DNA from: Halonotius pteroides
GTDB taxonomy: Archaea > Halobacteriota > Halobacteria > Halobacteriales > Haloferacaceae
Assembly: GCF_003605635.1 (NCBI RefSeq)
Contig: NZ_QMDW01000005.1
Location: 88,401-152,400, forward strand
Reading direction: 5' to 3'
DNA: 64,000 nucleotides
A program made the translations under genes and the position numbers. The first letter of the stretch is position 1; every line of letters starts with the position of its first letter. The notes below the pieces were generated by a model that saw only the letters and a program-made list of their open reading frames with translations, was not told where the DNA came from and ran no database searches. Positions 50,490-58,770 of this stretch are shown here, one piece after another.

Positions 50490-51835
50490 GCAAACCGTGA
50501 ATCGCCTCGGGGTCAAGCCCCGAGGCTTCCTGTTTCTACGACGCGCTTTGCAGACACCGTAGTGGTGTCCGTAGGGAGCGCAGTCTCCACAGGCGTGTCT
50601 TCGGGCCATTCCAGCCCTAGCTCAGAAAAGCCACGTTGGAGAACATTCATCGCCGCATTCGCGTCACGGTCACACTCGAACCCACAACTCGGACAGGAAT
50701 GTTCCCTGACCCAGATTGGCTTCACCGTCTTCACACCACACGACGCACACTCTTTGGTCGTCCCTTCGGGTTCAACCTGCGTGACGTGACAGCCGTACAG
50801 GTCGGCCTTGTATTCGAGGAGGCTAATGAACTGTCGCCACGCCGCATCCTGCTTGTTGCGGGCGTTGTGCGACTGTTCGAGCATCCCCTTCACGTTCAAG
50901 TCCTCGACGAACACGGCGTCGTATTCACGGATGAGCCACGTCGTGATCTTGTGCTGGTAGTCCAGCACCTTCCGCTTGATGTGGTGTTTCACCTTCGCCA
51001 CTTCCCGACGTTGCTTCTCGTAGTTGTTCGACCCCTTCTCCTTGCGAGACAACTTGCGTTGCTCGCGCTGGAGTCGTTCGTACTCGTCTTCAAACTCAAG
51101 CCAGTCCACGGTCTTGCCATCCGAAGTGTGGATGTAGTTGAGAATACCGAGGTCGATTCCAACGCTGTTGCTCGCGTCAAGCGAGTCCACGTCGGGCTTC
51201 TCGGGCAGGCCAGCGTCGTCAGTTTCGAGGCCGAAGGAGACGAACCACCCGCCGGTCGTCTCCTTTTTGACTGTGACTTGTTTGATGTCCGCTTCGTTCG
51301 GGATGTCGCGGTGATAGCGGATTTTGATGTCCCCGATCTTGGAGAGCCAGAGTGTCGCGTGTCGGCCACTCGTGTTTTTGAGTTCGAAGCCGGACTGCGA
51401 GTACGTCATACTCTGGAAATTCCGAGGTGACTTCCACTTGAGTTTCCCAACTTTCCGTCCGTTCTCCTTTTGCTCGGCGAGTCCGCCGAGGTTCTGGTAG
51501 AACCGTGTGACTGTTCGTTGCAGAGCCTTCGAGTTGACTTCTGAGAAGATGGGGAACTCGTCTTTCCAGTCGGGGAGTCGGTAGTGGTGTTTGTACGCGG
51601 ACCCGATGTTGTCGGAGTCCACGTTCTCGTACTCGTACCGGGTGTAGTTGTACGCTTGGCGATGAACGTCGACGTGATGTTCCAGTTCAGCCGCTACCTC
51701 TTGTGTCGGATATGCGGGGTAGCGGTGACTGTACTCCATCGCTGTCCTTTGATTATAGATGTGTTTGCTTAATCGTTTGTATCACGAGTTGTCGGATTCA
51801 ACCCCGGGGTCAAGCCCCGGGGCATTCTCCTCGAC
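50490..51835 (-). mobile_element. IS605-group solo TnpB element
   Basis: tnpB on the minus strand lies between a right-end hairpin CCTCGGGGTCAAGCCCCGAG (50505-50525) and a matching CCCCGGGGTCAAGCCCCGGG (51802-51822) beyond its 5' end. No TnpA. Ends approximate. Confidence 0.7.
50513..51739 (-). CDS. tnpB: TnpB RNA-guided nuclease (IS605 OrfB)
   Basis: 408 aa. RuvC residues: VGIDLGILNYIHTS (Asp), VFVEDLNVKGMLEQ (Glu) and DRDANAAMNVL (Asp), with the zinc finger CASCGVKTVKPIWVREHSCP then SCG. The 3' end overlaps the right-end hairpin, where the guide RNA is normally encoded. It differs at many positions from the TnpB at 20418, so the two are independent arrivals. No TnpA is present, so mobility depends on another element. 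Confidence 0.92.
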   Translation of the reverse strand: MEYSHRYPAYPTQEVAAELEHHVDVHRQAYNYTRYEYENVDSDNIGSAYKHHYRLPDWKDEFPIFSEVNSKALQRTVTRFYQNLGGLAEQKENGRKVGKLKWKSPRNFQSMTYSQSGFELKNTSGRHATLWLSKIGDIKIRYHRDIPNEADIKQVTVKKETTGGWFVSFGLETDDAGLPEKPDVDSLDASNSVGIDLGILNYIHTSDGKTVDWLEFEDEYERLQREQRKLSRKEKGSNNYEKQRREVAKVKHHIKRKVLDYQHKITTWLIREYDAVFVEDLNVKGMLEQSHNARNKQDAAWRQFISLLEYKADLYGCHVTQVEPEGTTKECASCGVKTVKPIWVREHSCPSCGFECDRDANAAMNVLQRGFSELGLEWPEDTPVETALPTDTTTVSAKRVVETGSLGA

Positions 51836-51874
51836 CACTTGTAAAACCGCTCGTTCGTCGCAGATGCCAGTAGT

Positions 51875-51919
51875 CCTACGCAATAGTCACAATGACACAA
51901 TGAGGTTGTAACGTAGGAT
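51875..51919. promoter_or_regulatory. Operator-like dyad O6
   Basis: TCCTACGCAAT and GTAACGTAGGA, 23 bp apart, upstream of hairpin H19. Confidence 0.65.
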
Positions 51920-51959
51920 ATACCCTCCGCCAATCAAACGTACAGTTCTACTTGGCCGA

Positions 51960-51988
51960 TTTTATTTCCCCCCGAGAGCGTAGAGGGG
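51960..51988 (+). promoter_or_regulatory. Leader hairpin H19
   Basis: TTTTATTTCCCCCCGAGAGC then GTAGAGGGG, about 55 nt before the ATG at 52043. Confidence 0.7.
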
Positions 51989-52042
51989 CGACACCAGAGG
52001 CACCTGCCAGTCGTGTACAGCATCACGACGTGTCGTCGTCCC

Positions 52043-52588
52043 ATGGAGACAGATATCCCGATGGCAACAGCAGCATCCGATTCCAACCCAGTAGAAGAAT
52101 CGACACCGTCTATTGAGAACGCCGCAATCCGACGTGAGGGCCGGGCTCAGACTCAGGAGATGGACGTCTCGTTGCTCCGACAGGGTGGCATCTACGAGGT
52201 TCGATCGGCGTCCGGGGGTATCTACGAGGTCGACGCACTCCAACGAACCTGTACGTGCCCCGATGAGCCACCGGAAAATGACTGTAAACACTACAGGCGC
52301 GTTCGTACTGACATTCAAGCCGGCCTCGTCCCCAGACCTGATGGGAAGCTTCCCAATACCACTCAATCAGCGTTGACCGACGAAGAAATTCACGCGGTTC
52401 GGTCAGCAGAGGCCACTATTCTCAAACAGTACCTTCTCGATGCCCTCCTCGCTCGCGAACTCGAGCGCACACGGCTTGACCAAGAGATTCATGACATCGA
52501 GTTCCTTGTCGAGGTTCTCCTGGAGGTCGGCATTTCAGAGGCATACAATCTTGACGAGGGTAGTATACTATTGCCAGACCTCGGTTAA
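52043..52588 (+). CDS. SWIM zinc-finger protein
   Basis: 181 aa from the ATG at 52043, or 175 aa from 52061. A SWIM finger stands near residue 70 (GIYEVDALQRTCTCPDEPPE then NDCKHYRRVRTDIQ). A helical C-terminal half follows, with ILKQYLLDALLARELERTRL then DQEIHDIEFLVEVLL, a coiled-coil-like run. The finger is the same type as in the 34930 protein. It sits alone, 3' of the TnpB element and 5' of the partition locus, with dyad O6 and hairpin H19. Confidence 0.75.
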   Translation: METDIPMATAASDSNPVEESTPSIENAAIRREGRAQTQEMDVSLLRQGGIYEVRSASGGIYEVDALQRTCTCPDEPPENDCKHYRRVRTDIQAGLVPRPDGKLPNTTQSALTDEEIHAVRSAEATILKQYLLDALLARELERTRLDQEIHDIEFLVEVLLEVGISEAYNLDEGSILLPDLG

Positions 52589-53097
52589 ACCATGTTACAC
52601 GGTTCAAAACTACGACACTTACCGGAGACGTCTGCTGCGTAGTGGCCCGTACTCCTCCAAAAGCACCGGCCACAGGGGAACACCCTCCAAGAAGTGCCTG
52701 AGTGACGATGGCCATTCCCATTCTAACGGGAGCGAACCTGTCACTCATCCGCGCAGACGTTCCTGACCGGGTGTCGTAGTCCTGTCGGAGTTGAATATAC
52801 TGACTCACATGGTATATCCTTTGGCCCAATCGACAGCCGATAGGCTGTTCCAGGGGAGGATCGACGAGACTCGGTTGATGATCGTGGGACTCACTTAGAA
52901 TGCCTATCGCCACCTCTACAACCCGAGATCTCGATATCGATTCGCGAAGTCTCTAACTCACTGGCCGCCTAGTTGTTTGCGGTATCTACGGTATTAATCA
53001 TACTAACGTTACTACCACTGTTACCAATATGAGTGTTCACACCTATATACCGAACATATAAACAAGTGATATTATTGGCCAGGAGAGAACGCTGAGA
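52589..53097. other. Intergenic stretch without a gene
   Basis: No frame has haloarchaeal coding character. The last 100 bp is AT-rich and contains GGTATTAATC, AACGTTACTACC and TGTTACCAATATG, degenerate relatives of the ACCGTTA iterons upstream of parA. So the partition locus may be flanked by iterons on both sides. Confidence 0.45.
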
Positions 53098-53580
53098 TTA
53101 CTCCTCAGTGTCCATACCAAGTTCGTCACGGATGAGATTGGGATTGTCTAAGATGACCCGGAAGCAGGCCATGTAGAAGTCCCAGTTCTTGTTGAGTTCC
53201 GTGTCGTGAGATTTCTTCCATTCATACTCGATGTCATCCCAGAGGCCCTCAACGGCGTCGACGACCTCGGGTGAGAGGAATACGTTATTATTTGCATAGA
53301 CATCAGCAAGCGCTCCCAGCTCCCTATCTGGGTTCGGGTATTCGTGGGTATCAGGTCCTCCAGTCGTGCGTGACTCTTGTTCAACTGCCTGCTGAGCAGC
53401 CGATGGATCATCAGAATCCACTTCGGCTATCTCCTCAGTGTCACCCGTGGTATTTTCGGGCAACGATTCAGCGCCCGAACTCGAGCTTGGGTCCGAACCG
53501 GAGACTCCGAGCTTCTGTGCCCGCTCTGAAACATCGCTCATCTGTGCCTCAAAGTCGTCTTCAGAGGGATCGTCACTCAT
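53098..53580 (-). CDS. Partner protein of ParA
   Basis: 160 aa. The N-terminal 85 residues are acidic and Ser/Glu-rich. The C-terminal 70 form a helical domain with NNVFLSPEVVDAVEGLWDDI, WKKSHDTELNKNWDFYMACF and RVILDNPNLIRDELG. Its ATG overlaps the parA stop (ATGA), so the two are coupled. In haloarchaeal plasmids ParA is commonly followed by such a small protein. I infer centromere binding; no ribbon-helix-helix is evident by eye. Confidence 0.7.
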   Translation of the reverse strand: MSDDPSEDDFEAQMSDVSERAQKLGVSGSDPSSSSGAESLPENTTGDTEEIAEVDSDDPSAAQQAVEQESRTTGGPDTHEYPNPDRELGALADVYANNNVFLSPEVVDAVEGLWDDIEYEWKKSHDTELNKNWDFYMACFRVILDNPNLIRDELGMDTEE

Positions 53581-54473
53581 GCTTCCACCTCTTGGTCGGC
53601 CGCCGCAGCGCGAATATCTTCGACGGTCATCGCCTTTGCCGCTTCAACATCCAATCCGAGCGTCGGTGGTGATGTCTGCTTAAGAATCAATTGAAGGAGT
53701 TCGTCGTATCGTTCGACTTCGTCGTTCCGGAGCGATTCTGGGTGAGCGTAGATTGACTGCTGGCTCTTTTTGGCCCTCGCGAACGCCGCTCGATGGTCAG
53801 TAATAACGCCCTTCTCGTCGAAAGTTTCATTGAACCACTCGACCATTCGCTTGTTCTCGTTGGTCATCTTCGTCGAGTTAACCGTCATCAGGAATGCGAG
53901 ATACTGAATCTCGAGATCGTGCATCATTCCAAGGACCTCATATTGGTCGAACAACAGATCTGTCGAATGCGGCATCTCCGTCTCCGGCTCCATCGGCACG
54001 ACGATCTTCTCGCCGGCCGTGACCGCGTTTTTCGCGTATGGTGAGAAATCCGGTGGGCAATCACAGACAACGTAGTGATAGTCGTCTTCAAGTCGTTCTA
54101 AGAGTCGCCCCAATCGGTTCTCGCCGGCATCAGCCGAGTCTAGGGGTGTTTTATTTCCATTATAACTCTGGTTGCTGGGAATAAGATCGAACTCTTCGTG
54201 ATCGGTGTGGATGAGGTCGTTCACATTATCCCAACTTTTCGGATCTAAAAGGATTTCATCTAGTGAGAGCGCGTCCAGGTCTTTGTAGAGGTCTCGCTTC
54301 CCAAGGTTTGCGGTGAGAGTGCCCTGTGGGTCAAGGTCGATGGCAAGCACGTTGAAGCCGCGAGCTGCAAGACCGCCCGCAATGTTCAACGAGGTGAATG
54401 TCTTGCCAGTGCCACCCTTCTGAAACGAGATGGCGAGTACTTCTGGGTAGGTGTCGGTCATAACTACCCTCAA
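53577..54473 (-). CDS. parA: ParA-type partition ATPase
   Basis: 298 aa. Deviant Walker A KGGTGKTFTSLNIAGGLAAR (residues about 15-34), DLDPQGTLTANLG (Walker A'), and VVCDCPPDFSPYAKNAVTAG (Walker B area). Length and layout are those of plasmid Soj/ParA proteins, which move replicon copies apart along the nucleoid. No N-terminal HTH, so a separate partner must bind DNA: the coupled 53098 gene is the candidate. The AT-rich array at 54480-54760 upstream would be the centromere and operator. Confidence 0.93.
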   Translation of the reverse strand: MRVVMTDTYPEVLAISFQKGGTGKTFTSLNIAGGLAARGFNVLAIDLDPQGTLTANLGKRDLYKDLDALSLDEILLDPKSWDNVNDLIHTDHEEFDLIPSNQSYNGNKTPLDSADAGENRLGRLLERLEDDYHYVVCDCPPDFSPYAKNAVTAGEKIVVPMEPETEMPHSTDLLFDQYEVLGMMHDLEIQYLAFLMTVNSTKMTNENKRMVEWFNETFDEKGVITDHRAAFARAKKSQQSIYAHPESLRNDEVERYDELLQLILKQTSPPTLGLDVEAAKAMTVEDIRAAAADQEVEA

Positions 54474-54479
54474 ATTGAA

Positions 54480-54760
54480 TTCATACCGTTATAATTGTTC
54501 GTCAGACGATTACCGTTCAGAACGGTACTACCGTTAATAATGCTATTATTGATCTGCTTCTATTCCTCCAATTCGGCATTTTAACCTATGTAGGGCCTAT
54601 TCTGATGCGACAATAATAACGGTAATACCGATTTCAACAGTATATGCGATATTACCATTATTACTACTATGATCAGTAGTACCGTTATCATCGATATTAC
54701 CGTTAAAAAGGCTATTGCTGTTAGTACTATTTGTTACACTATTTCCATTATTCACGGTAA
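54480..54760. repeat. AT-rich iteron array, candidate centromere
   Basis: Repeated ACCGTTA/TAACGGT units with TATTATTG or ATTACC spacers: ACCGTTATAATTG (54484), ATTACCGTTCAGAACGGTAC (54508), ACCGTTAATAATGCTATTAT (54529), AATAATAACGGTAATACC (54630), ATATTACCATTATTACTAC (54651), ACCGTTATCATCGATATTAC (54683) and CCATTATTCACGGTAAC (54743). It lies between parA and the recombinase gene. Such arrays serve as parS-like sites in haloarchaeal plasmids. Confidence 0.6.
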
Positions 54761-54846
54761 CTACATTTTTGAACATTCAACATGTTAGCACTACTATGAC
54801 GGACATTAAGACCGCTACCGACTGGGGCACAGTGGATAGATGAGTG

Positions 54847-56097
54847 TTACCCGTCGGAGTCCTGGTCGGGCACATCTTTCTGGCTAGGTCGCTGGTTCTG
54901 AAACGCCGTCTCAGCCATCTGAGCGCGTTCACTCGCCTCGATATGTGAGTAGTGCTCGCGAACCACCTCCTCGGAGTTATCTAGGTGTCGTGCAGCCTCC
55001 GTGTACCCGAACTCCCGAACCATGACTTCGCCGGCTCCCCGACGAGCGCCGTGCGGGGCAAGATAGCCGTGTTTGTCGTCATCCAATTCGGTGTCTGCTT
55101 CCTCTGTGAGTCGCTGCAAAATCCGCCGTGCGCTGTGGGTCGTCAACGCCGGAGGGTCGACATCATACTCGACACAGACTTCGATAATCGAGACGTCCCC
55201 ATCGTTCACCCGCTCGCGATGCAGACTCTCAGCCTCTTTGCGCGTATAGTCCCGCTCAACGAGTTCGTCTTTGAACGTCTCGACGAGGGTTGGATACGAC
55301 AGCGTCGTGAACACGGGCCAGTCGTCACTCGATGGGTTCAGTACTGACCGGAGGCGTTCGAGTGACGGGATCGCAGACGGTGGGACAGCCCTATCGCTCC
55401 ATTCACCCTTCTTCCCGAGGACGGTGATTGTGTTGTCCTCGAGGGAGACGTCCGACCAGCGAAGCCCATCACGACCTCGTCGGGCGTCGGCGACATCGGA
55501 CAGGACTTCCGCGCCGCGAACACCCGAGAAGCACAGGAGATAGACGAGCGCTCGGTCGCGACACGCTTTGATCGCCTCGTAGCGGTTCTCACCTACTTTG
55601 TCGATGGCTTCGTGTGCCTGTTCGTCGACGTACTCCAGGAGTGCCGTTCGCTGCTCGGGTGACCACGCCTGTTGGCGCTCGGTCTTCCGTCCGTCGTCTT
55701 CTGGAAGTGGCTCTTTCGCCCGTGATTTTAACGCCGGATTCTCGTCGAGATATCCCTCGCGTACTGCCCATCCGCAGAACGCCGAAATGTGGGCGTAATA
55801 GTTCTGCTTCGTGTTTTCAGTCCAATCCTGTGTCGCGAGATGGCGAGCGTATTGGCGGATATCTCGGATAGTCAGCTCCTCGAATGTCGTGGGCGAACGC
55901 GGGCGCTCATCTTCGAGGAAAGTGAGAAAGCGGTCGAGTTCGCGTTTTGCATCCCTCCTGTACGTCCCGCTCTTTCCTTCCGCTCCTTTGCCCTTGTCCG
56001 TGAGGTAATCCTCAACGACGTCCGCGATCTCGACCGGCCGACCATCTTGGCCGTCCGTGTGGTCCTGGCCGTTCCCAGAAGAACTCATCTCACTCAC
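54847..56097 (-). CDS. Tyrosine recombinase (XerC/D, phage integrase family)
   Basis: 416 aa. N-terminal SAM-like domain (IADVVEDYLTDKGKGAEGKS, FLTFLEDERPRSPTTFEEL, then QDWTENTKQNYYAHISAFCG). Catalytic domain: Arg in LCFSGVRGAEVLSD, Lys in VLGKKGEWSDRAVPP, then LAPHGARRGAGEVMVREFGY with HxxR, and the nucleophile Tyr in VVREHYSHIEAS (residue 383). An insertion of about 90 residues carries an unusual acidic stretch. Family members resolve replicon dimers or integrate elements. No attachment site is visible beyond the palindrome at 56202-56235, so dimer resolution or cassette movement is equally possible. Confidence 0.92.
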   Translation of the reverse strand: MSEMSSSGNGQDHTDGQDGRPVEIADVVEDYLTDKGKGAEGKSGTYRRDAKRELDRFLTFLEDERPRSPTTFEELTIRDIRQYARHLATQDWTENTKQNYYAHISAFCGWAVREGYLDENPALKSRAKEPLPEDDGRKTERQQAWSPEQRTALLEYVDEQAHEAIDKVGENRYEAIKACRDRALVYLLCFSGVRGAEVLSDVADARRGRDGLRWSDVSLEDNTITVLGKKGEWSDRAVPPSAIPSLERLRSVLNPSSDDWPVFTTLSYPTLVETFKDELVERDYTRKEAESLHRERVNDGDVSIIEVCVEYDVDPPALTTHSARRILQRLTEEADTELDDDKHGYLAPHGARRGAGEVMVREFGYTEAARHLDNSEEVVREHYSHIEASERAQMAETAFQNQRPSQKDVPDQDSDG

Positions 56098-56550
56098 CGC
56101 CTCTGTGGAACCGTGCTTCGAGGGCTATCTGGGCGGGAATACCCGGGATGTCGGGTGGAGTCATGGGATTCGCTTTGGTAGACGGCGGCCACCTGCTTGA
56201 AAGTACGTACTCTTATCGCACTAAGAGTACGCACTCGAAACTGGAAACCGTGGCGTGGCATACGCACGATACAGAGCCTCTAACCGATAAATACCGCATC
56301 TTAGGCTCACCAATTCATTTTATAAACTGTATGCTGCTATATCAATTCGATCTGCTTTGGATGTTGAGACTACACCGGAGATAGCGAGCCTGTGATGCGT
56401 GGTTTCAACCGAATCCGCGATCAGAAACTGCTTCGGATCGCCTCTCAAGCGACACATCATATCATACTTTCAACTATATCAGTGGATTTCTGGGAATGCT
56501 GACAGCGTTGTCACTCAGAGAATCTGCGTTGGCCCAGACTGAGCGGCTAT
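56098..56550. other. Intergenic stretch between recombinase and IS
   Basis: No gene. It holds a 14-bp imperfect palindrome (56202-56235) and, from about 56350, a stretch (GGATGTTGAGACTACA, then CTGTGATGCGTGGTTTC) shared with the stretch before the second transposase (about 62290-62350), so it belongs to the IS ends. Confidence 0.5.
56202..56235. repeat. Imperfect palindrome upstream of the recombinase gene
   Basis: AGTACGTACTCTTA, 6 bp, TAAGAGTACGCACT; 13 of 14 positions pair. Candidate recombinase-binding or operator site. Confidence 0.5.
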
Positions 56551-58227
56551 CTACCCGATTCCGGTCTCCTTCTTTAGCAGCGTGAGCGTATTGTCGGCCG
56601 TCACGATCGGAGAATGCTCGTACTCGCCGGTCAATGCGACCTGGACGAGCAAATCAACCGCTCGCCAGATTGAGTACAGCAGACAGGCGAACGCGAAGTA
56701 GAAAAACCGGAGTCCGAAATGCTTCGAGGTTGTCGCGGCCATGAACCGCTTGATGCTCTTGTAGCCGCTCTCAATCTCCCACCGGTAACCGTACTCAGTG
56801 AGGTGCCCGCTCCCCCGATTCGTCATGAACACCGAGTATTGCCGGTGGTCCTCGTGTTCAGAGTCCTCTTTCCGTCGGTAGATTAGCGTTGTCTCGTGCC
56901 ACTCGTTCTTCCCGAGGTGGAGCTTCCGGTCAGTCTCATATCGATCTTGATCACGGTGGAGCAATCGCTTCGCCTGCGCTTTCTCGCTGGTCTGCATCCG
57001 TTTCGGAACGACGTAGGAAAGCCCGCGCTGGCTGAGCATCTCCAGAACGTGTTGGCTATCGAACTCCCGGTCCATCAGGACGTTATCGACATGAACGAGG
57101 TCCTCAGCCGAATCCAGCAGGTCCTCGACGATATCCTTTCGTGACTCTCCTTTCCGTACCGGGCGCGCGTCCAGCACGATTGGGATGGCGTTCCCGACCA
57201 ACTGGACCGTCGCCCACTGATAGGCGTACTCGTCGGTCTGCTCTTTCGTCCCGATGATCTCGTCTTCGTGGCCCGTTCGGTCGCCCGTGAACGGATCGGC
57301 TTCGGTGATGTCGATCGCAACGATTCCAGCTCGAAAGAACTCCTCAGTCTCTGCAACCTCTTCCAGCAGCCGACCGACGGCCTCTCGGTACATCTCCCGA
57401 ACCGCTGGTATCGAAAGACCGCGAATTTGGTCACGGTGAGCGTGTCCGAGTGGTGTCCGCTCTCTCGTTGACTCGTAAATGAAGCTCCGAGCACCCTCGT
57501 TGGCAGCCAAGTTTTCACGGAGCCCGAGATAGGTCTGCAAGCCCCAGTAGGCGTTCTCGTGGATCTCACATCCCTCACCGCGATTCAGTGAGAATGCAGG
57601 GAAGACGATACGACTGAAGTGGTTGGTGATTTTCTTGGCCCGCTTCAGAACGGTCTGATCGTCCGGTGCTGAGTCATCTTGATCATCGTTTCGATAGCTG
57701 AGCTTTCGGTCTGGTTCTCGTGGAACTATGAGACTCGCATCCTGGGCCTTGATCAGGATCGTTCGAGCTGCCGTTTCGACTGTCTCGCGGAGTTCGGTCG
57801 TGAAACGCTGGTGCCAACTGCGCCATAGAGTCGATTGATCCGGCATACGCTCGAAACCGAGATCGCAACGGAGTTCCGGTCGCTGTCGAAGGAACGTCAA
57901 GAGTGCCGTTTCGTGGTCCCAACCGTGGATCTCTTTGAGCAAGAACAACCGCACCAACTGCGGCATCTGGTACCGCGTGGAGCCAGAATACTCGTCATGC
58001 GACCCGAAATCGACGTATTCCAGCGGGTACTGAGAAACGAACTCTCCAATCGAGTCGTGGATGTCGTGTTCGAACCAGACTCTGGCGACGGTTCGAATGT
58101 CTGATTGGAGAGCAGATACCGAACTGCGGTCGTACAGCGGTGTCGACCCGTATACAGGCCAATCGACGTGCTGTAACTGTGCAATGGTTCGAAAGACGTC
58201 CCGTCGCGATTGCTCTGTTGATGTCAT
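56551..58227 (-). CDS. IS4-superfamily-like DDE transposase, copy A
   Basis: 558 aa. DDE residues: GIVAIDITEADPFTGDRTGH (Asp), VHVDNVLMDREFDSQHVLEM (Asp) and GYRWEIESGYKSIKRFMAAT (Glu, in a Y-R-E-K type motif as in IS4 relatives). The 80-residue N-terminal part is helical and the protein ends LLKKETGIG. Full length, with no frameshift visible. The C-terminal 300 residues are nearly the same as copy B at 62491, the N-terminal part much less. Exact IS family not resolved by eye. Confidence 0.85.
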   Translation of the reverse strand: MTSTEQSRRDVFRTIAQLQHVDWPVYGSTPLYDRSSVSALQSDIRTVARVWFEHDIHDSIGEFVSQYPLEYVDFGSHDEYSGSTRYQMPQLVRLFLLKEIHGWDHETALLTFLRQRPELRCDLGFERMPDQSTLWRSWHQRFTTELRETVETAARTILIKAQDASLIVPREPDRKLSYRNDDQDDSAPDDQTVLKRAKKITNHFSRIVFPAFSLNRGEGCEIHENAYWGLQTYLGLRENLAANEGARSFIYESTRERTPLGHAHRDQIRGLSIPAVREMYREAVGRLLEEVAETEEFFRAGIVAIDITEADPFTGDRTGHEDEIIGTKEQTDEYAYQWATVQLVGNAIPIVLDARPVRKGESRKDIVEDLLDSAEDLVHVDNVLMDREFDSQHVLEMLSQRGLSYVVPKRMQTSEKAQAKRLLHRDQDRYETDRKLHLGKNEWHETTLIYRRKEDSEHEDHRQYSVFMTNRGSGHLTEYGYRWEIESGYKSIKRFMAATTSKHFGLRFFYFAFACLLYSIWRAVDLLVQVALTGEYEHSPIVTADNTLTLLKKETGIG

Positions 58228-58339
58228 TAGTCGAAAATAATTCGTGCGAGAGACGCTGTAAGGTCTCCTCAGTCAGGAGATACAGCTATGCTCCGAAGAC
58301 AGCTAGGGGACCACGTTGCTATGCGGAACGCGGTCGGAT

Positions 58340-58708
58340 GCTGCCAGTCGAGGCTACTCCTGCTCTGGTATTCGGTAGCCTGCATCTCGAAGGGATTCTC
58401 TTGCTTGTTCAGGTTGACTTACTCGGACATCCACGGGAACGGATTGTCAGTCCCGTACTGTTCCGGTAAGTCGAGTTGTCCAAGACGCCGGTCGGCGATG
58501 GGTTCGACGTACTCGGCGAACTGCTCGGTACTCATGCCAAGCATTTCGTCAGGACACGCCTCGTAGGTGTGATTTTCTCTAACTAGACCGCTTCGGTGAT
58601 CAGGTCGACTACCTCGTCGCCGAGCTCTTCGGTCCACACCCTGGGATTCTCCGACCAAATCTGTTTGATGAAATCCACGCCGAAGCCGTCAAGAACCGAG
58701 GCACGCAT
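58340..58708 (-). pseudogene. Remnant of a second nrdB (C-terminal part)
   Basis: Frame-shifted protein traces run MRASVLDGFGVDFIKQIWSE then NPRVWTEELGDEVVDLITEA. After a shift they continue CPDEMLGMSTEQFAEYVEPI then ADRRLGQLDLPEQYGTDNPF, PWMSE. After a stop comes VNLNKQENPFEMQATEYQSR. The second and third pieces are the C-terminal signature of class I ribonucleotide reductase beta (YxxxIADRRL, NPFPWMSE). It belongs to a lineage different from the intact nrdB. Truncated upstream at the nrdA end. Confidence 0.75.
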
Positions 58709-58770
58709 ACGCCGAGGGGTAGGGTGGCGTAGTTTACATGGACCACTCTATCATACCGGCCGATGGGAGA

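Noticed and set aside
1200..51988. Leader hairpins as transcription terminators
   Set aside because: The T-run lies before, not after, the stem on the coding strand, and the hairpins sit at gene starts. Readthrough or processing roles remain open.
52422..52913. 163-codon minus-strand frame
   Set aside because: Overlaps the end of the SWIM gene on the other strand; composition (Arg, Gly, Pro) is that of an antisense frame in GC-rich DNA.
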